A stretch of DNA of 6,732 nt from Candidatus Adiutrix sp. (GTDB lineage: Bacteria; Desulfobacterota; Desulfarculia; Adiutricales; Adiutricaceae), in NCBI GenBank assembly GCA_031273445.1, contig JAISRV010000049.1, positions 1 through 6,732 of the forward strand, read 5' to 3'. Shown here one piece after another: positions 1 through 6,164 of this stretch. Both the position numbers and the translations under genes were made by a program. Position 1 is the stretch's first letter, and each line of letters begins with the position of its first letter. The notes below the pieces were generated by a model that was given only the letters and a program-made list of their open reading frames with translations, was not told the origin of the DNA and made no database searches.

Positions 1-3000
1 CCGTGCAGACCGGCCTGGCGAACCTCTTCCCAGGACAGGCTCGTGCCGTCCGCGAACTCCACCGCCTGTATCTGGTAGTTGATGCTGGCGGCGCCGCCAT
101 TGAGAACCGTCAGGGTTTCTCCTGTGGCTTTAATGCGAACCTGCAGATCGTAATAGGTATTGCTGCCCACCACGCGCCGCGCCAAGCCAAATTCAACATC
201 TTCCTGGGTCAGTCCCGCCAGCCTGATTTTATCGATCTTGGTGCTGTAGGGGTCATAGGCGTCCACCGTGTCGTGGCCATAACCTTGGCCAAAAACGAAC
301 ACGTCGTTCCCGGCGCCGCCAGCCAGCGTATCAAACCCAGCGCCTCCGTCCAGCAGGTCATCGCCATTGCCCCCGGATATGGCGTCAACCCCCTCGCCTC
401 CGTAAATAAGGTCGGCGCCCGACGTTCCATTTAGGACGTCGTCGCCCGGAGTCCCGTTAATGACATTGCCGCTGACCTGGTTGACTGTAATGGTAAAAGA
501 CGTTGTCTCGCTGGCTTCCAGGCCGTCCGTAGCCGCGATGTTCAGAGTAAAGTCGCCAGTGTCGGTTGGCGTGCCGCTCAAGGTTCTGCTTTGCGCGTTG
601 TAAGACAGCCAGGACGGCAAATTTGAGACCAGATAGTTCAAGGCGTCGCCGTCGCCATCGGTGAAAGTATCCAGCGGAATACTGAAACTAAAAAACTGAT
701 TCACATAAATCGTCCGGTCGGCCAACAAGCGGTTGAGCGTGGGGAGGCTGTTGACGTTGATATTTAAATAACCCGTTTCGCTGTGGAGGGCGCCGTCAAA
801 AGCTTTGAAAGCGACGCTGAAATTGCCCGCCGCCGTCGGAGTTCCGCTCAAAGTGAACGTTTCGGCGTCATAACTCAGCCACGACGGCAAATTTGAAACC
901 AAATAGCTGAGCTCATCATCGTCCGGGTCGCTAAAAGCCTCGGCCGGCAAAGTCCAGGTGAAATTCTGCCCGACTTTGATTTTCTGGGGCGCAAAAGAGT
1001 TCGCCAGTTCAGGCGCTGAATTTGTTCCGACGCCCGTGCCGGGGTCCACTGAACCGGAGCCGTCGTCAATCACGTTTATCTCAAAAAAGACATTGTCGCT
1101 GACGTCGCGGCCGTCAAAAGAAGCTATTCTGATGGTAAAACTGCCCTCTTCCGACGGCGCCGTCCCGGAAAGGGTCAGCGTGTTTTCATCAAAGTGAAGC
1201 CAGGACGGCAAAACGATATGGTTAGCCAAAGTGGCCACATAGGAAAGGCTGTCGCCATCCTGATCCGTGAACATGTCATTGGGCAGAACTAATGAAAATG
1301 ACTGCCCGGTCTCCACCGTCTGATCCTCAATCAGACCGTTATTTATATCGGGAGCATGGTTCTCCGGCAAGTAGGGCGGCAGGCGCAAATTCTGAAAGCC
1401 GGTCTGGTTGACGGCGTTTTGGAAAACTATTTGCTTGCCCTGAACCGCGCCGCTGGAATTGTAAGCCCGCAAAATCAAATCATCGCCGTCAACTTCAAGT
1501 TCAAGCCCTTGATAGCGCCAGCGCCCGGCGGCAACGGCTTTCAGGTCCGGCGAGTCGCCGCTTATGATGAACCCGCCCAGGGAAAGCCGCCATAAACCAT
1601 CGCTGTCAATAAAGGCATCAGTCCCCGACGATTCCAGCAGATCGTTGACGGTCAACTGATACGTGTCTAAATGTTCTCCGCCTTTAAAGACGTTGCCGCT
1701 GCCGGAGCCGACCACCAGCAAGTCGTCCGCGCTCCCGCCGTCCAATAAGCCATTCGAATTCGCGCCGGCATAGAGCGCGTCATTGCCGTCTTCGCCATAA
1801 AGTTTGTCCCCGCCCGTGCCCGCGTAAAGGAGGTCATTGCCGGCCCCGCCATAAAGATGGTCCTCCGCCCCGTCGGCGATGATCATCAGCTGACGGTTCA
1901 TATATTGGAAATAACCCATCCCCGCGCCGCTTTCATAGTCGCCCACGGCATCGGCGTATAAAATATCGTCGCCATCGCCTCCGTAAAGGCGGTCCGAGCC
2001 CTGCCCCCCGATAATGGTATCCGCGCCGCTATCAGAGGCGACAGGCGACATGGATTCGACGTCATCGCCGTAAAGTATGTCGTCTCCGTCGCCCCCATCA
2101 ATATAGTCGGCGCCCGCCTGGCCGGCCGCCCAGTCATTGCCGGCCCCGGCCAAAATATAGTCGTCGTCGTCGCCGTCGTCTACGGCCAAACGGGCATTGT
2201 TGGTTCCATAGCCCAAAGACGACGGGATCAATTCAAAATCAACCCGGCCGTCCGCCAGTTCATTAAAGGCTATCCCCCATTGAAAGCAGCGCGGGTCGAT
2301 CACCGTGCTTTCGGAGACCCGGCTGGAAGTCCATGTGCCGTCCACATTCAAATTATGCCACCAGCCAAGCGGAATTTCCTGTTCGGGAATCCAGACGCCA
2401 TATTCATAATGGCCCGCAATATAGTGCGCCGTGGGCAGAGCGACCCCCTGCCATTTAAATGAATAGTTGCCGTCGCCCAGAATAACGTCGTCGCCGGCCC
2501 CGCCCCTGAGCGTGTCTTGGCCCGCGCCCCCGTTTATGAAATCACGCTGGCCGCTGCCGGTGACGTCGTCGTCCCCGGCCCCGCCCATGACCCAATCCCC
2601 CAGGGCCTCGGCGGGGCGGTCGTCGGGGTTATCAGGGTCATCGCTGAAAATTACGTCATTATCAAGGCCGCCGGAAAGCAGATCGCTGTCGCGCCCGCCA
2701 ATCAAAACATCATGATCCTGCCGGTCGCCCACAGTGCCGACGACCGGCCCGGAGATGAGGCAGTCATTTCCATTGCCTCCGCTTAATAGGTCGTTGCCGA
2801 AGCCTCCGGAAGCGAAATCATGGCCGTCTTCCAGATAATAGTTCTCATTGCCGAAGCCGCCAAAAACATAATCCGCCATATCCCCAAGGTGCGCCGTCGC
2901 GTCGGCCGTGCTGCCCGTGGCCATTATTTTGTCGTATTGACCAGGCGGGAGGATCAATTGGCCGGCCGGCGAGTTGCCGCTGCCGCTAACCAGGATGATG

Positions 3001-4205
3001 CCGAGGTCTCCGTTTTCAAAATCTTCTATTTCCGCGATCCGCCGCCTGTTTTCATCATAAATGACCAGCCGGTCGCTCTGGAAGCCAAGCCCGTGAATCA
3101 GGTTGTACAAAAGACCGTTTCCGTCTCTATAAAAGCCCGCCGCCCCGTCGTCGCCGACAAGGCTGACCGCCGCGCCTAAATTAACGATTTCGTTATTATC
3201 TTTGACGTATTTTACAACGCCCGATTTGTCTCCGTCTATAATGGTGCTGAAACCGGCCGAACTGATGTGGTAGACGTCATAGCCCTCGCCGCCGTCTAAA
3301 ATGTTCCGCCCGCCTCCGCCGTATAAGGTGTCATCGCTCTCACGGCCGAAAATCACCTCATTGCCGCCATCGCCCAGCAAATAGTTATTCACGCCAGCCT
3401 CGCCCACTATGGCGATATTCACATTGGAAGTCAGTTGATAAAATTTCTGCTTGCGGTACATGTATATTTTTTCAGCGGCCCAAGGCGAAATATAACCGGC
3501 CGCGACTTCACCTAAAGCGACGATCCCAATGGTGATCAGCAAACTGGCAAGGTTGCTTTCCACGCCGGCAACCAGTGCCGTGGCCCCAGCTTTCGCAAGA
3601 GCGCTTATGATCACGCCCACAATTAAACTGTAAACTTCTTTTTCGACGTCGCTGGCAGTGCCATAGACGGTCGCGCCGGCCACCCCGGCCAAATTGGCGA
3701 CTCTAGACAGGTGCTTTACGCTGTTTTCGGTAAATATCCGCACTCTTTCCGCATCATCCAGATGGCTGAAAAGAGAGTTCAGGCTGGTGAAAGCATTGTC
3801 GGCCAGAGCCTCGTAACGAGCTATCTCGTTGAAACAGTCCCTCAGGCGGGCCTGATAGAATGACAAACGAGGATCATTTGGGTTCAATTCACAAAGCCGC
3901 GTCCAGAACATGGCTTCAGACCTGTAGGCTTGGACCCGGGCGTTATGGGCGGCGTACAGAGCGGTCGTCTTTTCAGCCCCGTCAGCCATAGTCTCCTGAA
4001 TGATCTCCAGGTCCGCCTCCAAAGCAGTCAAAAACAGACCGAACTTATCTACGTGCTCCGTTTCTTCTTCCACGGTAAAGCCAACCGTGGCCTCCTCAGC
4101 GCCGTCAAGGATGAATTTGGGCTGGATGAATACCACTTCCGTCTGCCCTTCCAGCAGTATTCCCACCTGGCCGTTTTGCGTGTCAAGAATGATTTCCGAG
4201 GCCAT
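1..4205 (-). CDS. Giant RTX (haemolysin-type calcium-binding) surface or secreted protein with three CADG repeats; 3' end outside window
   Basis: The frame is open from ATG at 4205-4203 to the window edge: 1401 codons plus two bases, with no stop and no frameshift found on reading it through. An in-frame TAA at 4223-4221 leaves this ATG as the only usual upstream start; a weak AGGG lies about five bases before it. No Sec signal peptide is visible. Order by residue: short beta-rich start (1-50); predicted helical, charged region (about 50-190); hydrophobic hairpin (193-214 and 219-240); RTX block (267-314); a non-RTX domain ending in a GDLGI motif (319-405); RTX (444-580); aromatic-rich insert (about 582-672); RTX (675-845); a linker domain (846-948); three cadherin-like repeats (949-1243); RTX (1248-1311); and a haemolysin-related module ending in an FADGT motif (from about 1325). 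GGxGxDxxx nonapeptides bind calcium and mark type I secretion substrates. The secretion signal should lie in the missing C-terminus. Four cysteines (105, 124, 482, 640) are visible. An adhesin or a pore-forming toxin are both possible; no enzyme motif was seen. Confidence 0.93.
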   Translation of the reverse strand, partial: MASEIILDTQNGQVGILLEGQTEVVFIQPKFILDGAEEATVGFTVEEETEHVDKFGLFLTALEADLEIIQETMADGAEKTTALYAAHNARVQAYRSEAMFWTRLCELNPNDPRLSFYQARLRDCFNEIARYEALADNAFTSLNSLFSHLDDAERVRIFTENSVKHLSRVANLAGVAGATVYGTASDVEKEVYSLIVGVIISALAKAGATALVAGVESNLASLLITIGIVALGEVAAGYISPWAAEKIYMYRKQKFYQLTSNVNIAIVGEAGVNNYLLGDGGNEVIFGRESDDTLYGGGGRNILDGGEGYDVYHISSAGFSTIIDGDKSGVVKYVKDNNEIVNLGAAVSLVGDDGAAGFYRDGNGLLYNLIHGLGFQSDRLVIYDENRRRIAEIEDFENGDLGIILVSGSGNSPAGQLILPPGQYDKIMATGSTADATAHLGDMADYVFGGFGNENYYLEDGHDFASGGFGNDLLSGGNGNDCLISGPVVGTVGDRQDHDVLIGGRDSDLLSGGLDNDVIFSDDPDNPDDRPAEALGDWVMGGAGDDDVTGSGQRDFINGGAGQDTLRGGAGDDVILGDGNYSFKWQGVALPTAHYIAGHYEYGVWIPEQEIPLGWWHNLNVDGTWTSSRVSESTVIDPRCFQWGIAFNELADGRVDFELIPSSLGYGTNNARLAVDDGDDDDYILAGAGNDWAAGQAGADYIDGGDGDDILYGDDVESMSPVASDSGADTIIGGQGSDRLYGGDGDDILYADAVGDYESGAGMGYFQYMNRQLMIIADGAEDHLYGGAGNDLLYAGTGGDKLYGEDGNDALYAGANSNGLLDGGSADDLLVVGSGSGNVFKGGEHLDTYQLTVNDLLESSGTDAFIDSDGLWRLSLGGFIISGDSPDLKAVAAGRWRYQGLELEVDGDDLILRAYNSSGAVQGKQIVFQNAVNQTGFQNLRLPPYLPENHAPDINNGLIEDQTVETGQSFSLVLPNDMFTDQDGDSLSYVATLANHIVLPSWLHFDENTLTLSGTAPSEEGSFTIRIASFDGRDVSDNVFFEINVIDDGSGSVDPGTGVGTNSAPELANSFAPQKIKVGQNFTWTLPAEAFSDPDDDELSYLVSNLPSWLSYDAETFTLSGTPTAAGNFSVAFKAFDGALHSETGYLNINVNSLPTLNRLLADRTIYVNQFFSFSIPLDTFTDGDGDALNYLVSNLPSWLSYNAQSRTLSGTPTDTGDFTLNIAATDGLEASETTSFTITVNQVSGNVINGTPGDDVLNGTSGADLIYGGEGVDAISGGNGDDLLDGGAGFDTLAGGAGNDVFVFGQGYGHDTVDAYDPYSTKIDKIRLAGLTQEDVEFGLARRVVGSNTYYDLQVRIKATGETLTVLNGGAASINYQIQAVEFADGTSLSWEEVRQAGLH
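274..464 (-). repeat. RTX block 4 (residues about 1248-1311)
   Basis: This is a near-canonical RTX array starting NGTPGDDVLNGTSGADLIYG and continuing through ISGGNGDDLLDGGAGFDTL and AGGAGNDVFVFGQGYGHDTV. The FGxGxGxDT ending is the classic close of an RTX beta-roll. It is followed by a module of the haemolysin-type calcium-binding-related class (positions 1 to about 233), with KIRLAGLTQEDVEF, then L.V.I..TGE.LTV, then VEFADGTSLSWEEV. Proteins with this module often carry several copies before the secretion signal, so more may follow outside the window. Confidence 0.88.
477..1361 (-). repeat. Three tandem cadherin-like / putative-Ig (CADG, He_PIG) repeats (residues 949-1243)
   Basis: The repeats span residues 949-1046, 1062-1152 and 1153-1243. 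Each has the family pattern: a proline/leucine-rich start, F(T/S)D.D.D.L.Y, LPSWL.(Y/F), TLSGT.P, G.F and a closing A.DG strand. Repeats 2 and 3 share NLPSWLSY and LSGTPT and lie exactly 270 bases (90 residues) apart, measured at the GGCAAATTTGA-type core (about 885-895 and 615-625 on the plus strand). Repeat 1 is more diverged, with IVLPSWLHFD and an extra ANH insertion. These beta-sandwich modules usually act as extracellular spacers or ligand-binding units in secreted and surface proteins. A glycine/proline/serine-rich linker separates repeats 1 and 2 (about 1047-1061). Confidence 0.85.
1671..2183 (-). repeat. RTX block 3 (residues about 675-845)
   Basis: This is the longest RTX array in the visible protein. 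It begins with a DDGDDDDYI stretch coded by consecutive GAC codons (about 2160-2185) and continues through units such as YIDGGDGDDILYGDD, RLYGGDGDDILY, HLYGGAGNDLLYAGTGGD and KLYGEDGNDALYAG. It closes with a KGGEHLDTYQL strand. Two interruptions near residues 705-715 and 740-765 contain non-RTX sequence. Confidence 0.9.
2466..2876 (-). repeat. RTX block 2 (residues about 444-580)
   Basis: These are RTX nonapeptides with two short acidic interruptions. Recognisable units include GGFGNDLLSGGNGNDCLISG, VLIGGRDSDLLSGGLDND and INGGAGQDTLRGGAGDDVIL. One interruption is a DDPDNPDD loop near residues 510-520, and another contains the VVGTVGDRQDHD stretch. The block ends at GDGNYS, where a non-RTX, tryptophan-rich insert begins. 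Confidence 0.9.
3264..3407 (-). repeat. RTX block 1 (residues 267-314)
   Basis: This is a short run of degenerate glycine/aspartate nonapeptides, including NYLLGDGGNEVIFG and DTLYGGGGRNILDGGEGYD, directly after the hydrophobic hairpin. It ends in a YDVYHI strand, the usual cap of an RTX beta-roll. Several calcium-ligand aspartates are replaced (for example GRES and GGRN), so calcium binding may be weaker than in the later blocks. Confidence 0.85.
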
Positions 4206-4359
4206 AATTTCCCTGTGCCTTTATGGGCGGCTTTGGCTTTTGCGCCTAAGCCGGCCGTCTTTTATCCAATCAGTTTATTGCCGATGCGGCGTTTCGAAAA
4301 CAAGCGCCCTTCATTATGCTTCTTTATCGTCTCAGGCCCGCTGCCTGTGCTTTTGTCGC
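4206..4359 (-). other. Intergenic leader upstream of the RTX gene
   Basis: This 154-base gap separates the downstream SUMF1-fold gene from the RTX gene. It holds two small inverted repeats. One is CAGGC/GCCTG (4333-4337 with 4343-4347, 5-base loop). The other is CGGCTT/AAGCCG (4228-4233 with 4248-4253, 14-base loop), ending about 23 bases before the start codon. Neither is followed by a T-run on the minus strand, so neither is a convincing intrinsic terminator. No good -35/-10 pair is visible; GATAAA at 4266-4261 is a possible -10 without a matching -35. The RTX gene could be read through from the genes upstream or have its own unrecognised promoter. Confidence 0.35.
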
Positions 4360-5193
4360 TTATTTGCCCGCGGAACGGGCCAGTCTAAAGCCAAAATTGC
4401 CGAAGCGGGCTCCTGGCAGGTTGCTGCCGCGATACCATGATCGGCATCCATAGGCGTTAGTTGTCCAGTCGCCGCCTCTAAGAACCCTAAATTTGCCGAT
4501 ATCCTTGTCATAAGAAGCCGGGCCGGGAGGATCCACTTCAGGGCTGTTGGGGTAATAATCCATGCCGTGCCAATCAGCCGCCCATTCCCATATATTGCCG
4601 TGCATGTCGAACAGACCCCATGGGTTGGGCTTTTTCTGACCCACCGGGCGGCTGGCGCCTCCGGCATTGTCCTTATACCAGGCGTAATCCCCCAGGTCGC
4701 TCTCATTATCGCCAAAATAATACGGCCCCGCGGTTCCGGCCCGGGCCGCGTATTCCCACTCCGCTTCGGTGGGCAGACGGTATTTATCCGTTCCCTCTTT
4801 CTGATTCAGCTTTTGGATAAAAACCTGAACATCCTCCCAGGACACGGTTTCCACCGGATTATTCTCGCCCTTGAACTCGCTGGGGTTATTGCCCATCACC
4901 TCCATCCACTGGGCCTGGGTGACCTCGTATTTGCCCAGGTAAAAGGGCTTACTGATGGTCACCTTGTGCTGAAATATATAGTTGGCGGGTATAACCTTCT
5001 TGTATTTGTTGTCGCTCTCGGGCGCCCCCATCATAAAGGAGCCGGCGGGAATTAAAACGAATTCCATCCCGATGCTATTGGTGTAGGTTTCTTCGGCCAG
5101 GGCCGCGGCCGCCCCCATGACCAGGCTTAAAATCAGGGCGCCCAATAAACCCGCCCGTGTTTTCCTGAACCGCATAATTTGCATAACTCCCAT
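4360..5193 (-). CDS. Exported SUMF1/FGE-fold (C-type-lectin-like) protein, downstream copy
   Basis: This is a 277-residue protein of the formylglycine-generating-enzyme/SUMF1 family. A basic N-terminus, a hydrophobic core (about 14-30) and an ALA-E junction near residue 33 form a Sec signal peptide without a lipobox, so export to the periplasm or beyond is expected. The SUMF1 domain fills residues 39-274. It shows GMEFVLIPAGSFMMG, FYLGKYEVTQAQW, NPVETVSWEDV, YRLPTEAEWEYAARAGT, NPWGLFDMHGNIWEW, RVLRGGDW and GNFGFRLA. In true FGE two cysteines after the GG motif bind copper and catalyse formylglycine formation. Here the second aligns with Cys250 but the first is Thr245, so FGE activity is unlikely and a binding or structural role is inferred. 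ATG codons at 5193, 5184 and 5175 are all possible starts. Residue 4 (5184) gives the same N-terminal length as the paralogue, and AGGCG precedes 5193. The gene starts 9 bases after its paralogue's stop, implying one transcript and possible translational coupling. Confidence 0.93.
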   Translation of the reverse strand: MGVMQIMRFRKTRAGLLGALILSLVMGAAAALAEETYTNSIGMEFVLIPAGSFMMGAPESDNKYKKVIPANYIFQHKVTISKPFYLGKYEVTQAQWMEVMGNNPSEFKGENNPVETVSWEDVQVFIQKLNQKEGTDKYRLPTEAEWEYAARAGTAGPYYFGDNESDLGDYAWYKDNAGGASRPVGQKKPNPWGLFDMHGNIWEWAADWHGMDYYPNSPEVDPPGPASYDKDIGKFRVLRGGDWTTNAYGCRSWYRGSNLPGARFGNFGFRLARSAGK

Positions 5194-5202
5194 TTTCGTC
5201 GC

Positions 5203-6030
5203 CTACATAGATGAAGCGGAGATAGCCAGCCGAAAGCCGAAATTGCTGTTATAGGTACCCGGCGGACAGGGAAGCCGATACGCCGACCGGCACTGCGCGG
5301 CGGCGCTGACAAAAGAGCCGCCCCGATGAACCCGGTCCGTGCCTGAGGACGGCCCCCGCGGATCCGACGCAGGGCTGTCGGCATAGTAGTTTGCCCCATA
5401 CCAATCCGCCGTTAATTCCCAGACATTACCGTACATATCATACAAACCCCAGGCGTTGGGCTCTTTCTGACCAACCGGATGCGTGGTTGCTCTCGCATTG
5501 CCCTGATGCCACGCATAGCGCCCCAACTCACTGTCGTCGTCCCCAAACGAATAGGCGCTCGTCGTCCCCGCCCGGGCCGCGTATTCCCACTCCGCCTCCG
5601 TCGGCAGACGGTATCTGTCCGTGCCGTCTTTTTGGTTCAGCTTTTGGATAAAGACCTGAATGTCATCCCAGGACACATTTTCCACCGGGTTGTTCTCGCC
5701 CTCGAACCTGTACCGGCTGGGATTATCGCCCATCACCGCCGCCCACTGGCCCTGGGTGACTTCGTATTTCCCCAGGTAAAAAGGCTGGCTGATGGTCACC
5801 TGGTGCGGCAACACATCTCTGTCAGGTCGGCCAGGCAGAGACGCCCACGCTTTGCTTTCGCTCTCAGGCGCGCCCATGACGAAGGAACCGGCGGGTATCA
5901 GCACAAATTCCATCCCGATACTGTTGACGTGAGTTCCCTCGGCCAAGGCCGCGGCCGCCCCCATGACCAGGCTTAAAATCAAGGCGGACAGCAACCCCGC
6001 CCATATCTTTTTGAAATGCTCTTCAATCAT
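5203..6030 (-). CDS. Exported SUMF1/FGE-fold (C-type-lectin-like) protein, upstream copy
   Basis: This 275-residue protein is a paralogue of the next gene downstream and is similar along its whole length. A Sec signal peptide ends at ALA-E near residue 30; no lipobox cysteine is present. The SUMF1 domain covers about residues 36-270, with GMEFVLIPAGSFVMG, FYLGKYEVTQGQW, NPVENVSWDDI, YRLPTEAEWEYAARAGT, NAWGLYDMYGNVWE, VHRGGSF and SNFGFRLA. The second FGE active-site cysteine position is occupied by Cys247, but the first is Ser242, so this is probably not a sulfatase-maturing enzyme. Cys255 is an additional cysteine in the variable C-terminal loop. A TGA at 6045-6043 lies in frame upstream, which fixes the start at ATG 6030; GGGGTGA lies somewhat far upstream as a weak ribosome site. 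Compared with the downstream copy, most differences fall in residues 45-60 and in the last 40 residues. The substrate or ligand is unknown. Confidence 0.93.
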   Translation of the reverse strand: MIEEHFKKIWAGLLSALILSLVMGAAAALAEGTHVNSIGMEFVLIPAGSFVMGAPESESKAWASLPGRPDRDVLPHQVTISQPFYLGKYEVTQGQWAAVMGDNPSRYRFEGENNPVENVSWDDIQVFIQKLNQKDGTDRYRLPTEAEWEYAARAGTTSAYSFGDDDSELGRYAWHQGNARATTHPVGQKEPNAWGLYDMYGNVWELTADWYGANYYADSPASDPRGPSSGTDRVHRGGSFVSAAAQCRSAYRLPCPPGTYNSNFGFRLAISASSM

Positions 6031-6164
6031 TATGCTGTGTATTCACCCCATGCTTTCCCGTAAAGTCTTTATGATCGTTTCTTATGAGCCCTGGCGTGAT
6101 TCCGAAAATCTTCGGCCATTGCCTCACCGTTAGCGGCGGTTGGAATCAATCCCGGCCAGAGGCT
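6031..6164 (-). other. Intergenic gap between the SseB-domain gene and the SUMF1-fold pair
   Basis: The gap is 134 bases. It holds a 5-bp inverted repeat CCGAA/TTCGG with a 4-base loop (6102-6106 and 6111-6115). A 7-bp arm pair with one G-T wobble spans the stop codon of the upstream gene (6153-6159 with 6169-6175). Neither is followed by a T-run on the minus strand. They could be weak transcript-stabilising structures or chance. No convincing -35/-10 pair for the SUMF1-fold genes was found, so co-transcription with the upstream gene is possible. Confidence 0.3.

Larger units (their letters stand above)
4360..6030 (-). repeat. Tandem gene duplication of the SUMF1-fold gene
   Basis: The two genes are direct repeats about 840 bases long. 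A 35-base stretch coding for the signal-peptide core is identical between them (5101-5135 and 5947-5981), including third codon positions. The stretch coding for YRLPTEAEWEYAARAGT and the following QKLNQK region is also close at the nucleotide level. The 3' ends are much more diverged. This fits a local duplication with conserved or gene-converted framework and faster change in the surface loops. Confidence 0.85.

Noticed and set aside
2160..2185. Short GTC/GAC trinucleotide tract as a phase-variable microsatellite
   Set aside because: It is short, imperfect (interrupted by GGC) and in-frame in threes, so slippage would only change the number of aspartates. It fits normal RTX coding.
3..3179. 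Several plus- and minus-strand open frames of 60-143 codons inside the RTX gene
   Set aside because: They are shadows of the GC-rich, repeat-coding RTX frame, which is continuous and shows clear RTX and CADG motifs.
4333..4347. Hairpin after the downstream SUMF1-fold gene as an intrinsic terminator
   Set aside because: The stem is only five base pairs and the following minus-strand sequence has no T-run.
3930..4388. Plus-strand open frames of about 150 codons (3930-4388, 4000-4440) across the start of the RTX gene
   Set aside because: They overlap the RTX and SUMF1-fold coding regions on the opposite strand, have no clear ribosome site, and give protein sequences without a recognisable pattern.
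4567..5055. Plus-strand open frame of 162 codons, antisense to the downstream SUMF1-fold gene
   Set aside because: It lies wholly inside a well-supported minus-strand gene. A similar antisense frame (5479-5976) occurs at the matching place in the paralogue, as expected from shared codon composition. Its translation shows no recognisable domain.
4360..6030. Annotation of the pair as sulfatase-modifying (formylglycine-generating) enzymes
   Set aside because: The first active-site cysteine is missing in both and no sulfatase gene is visible nearby.
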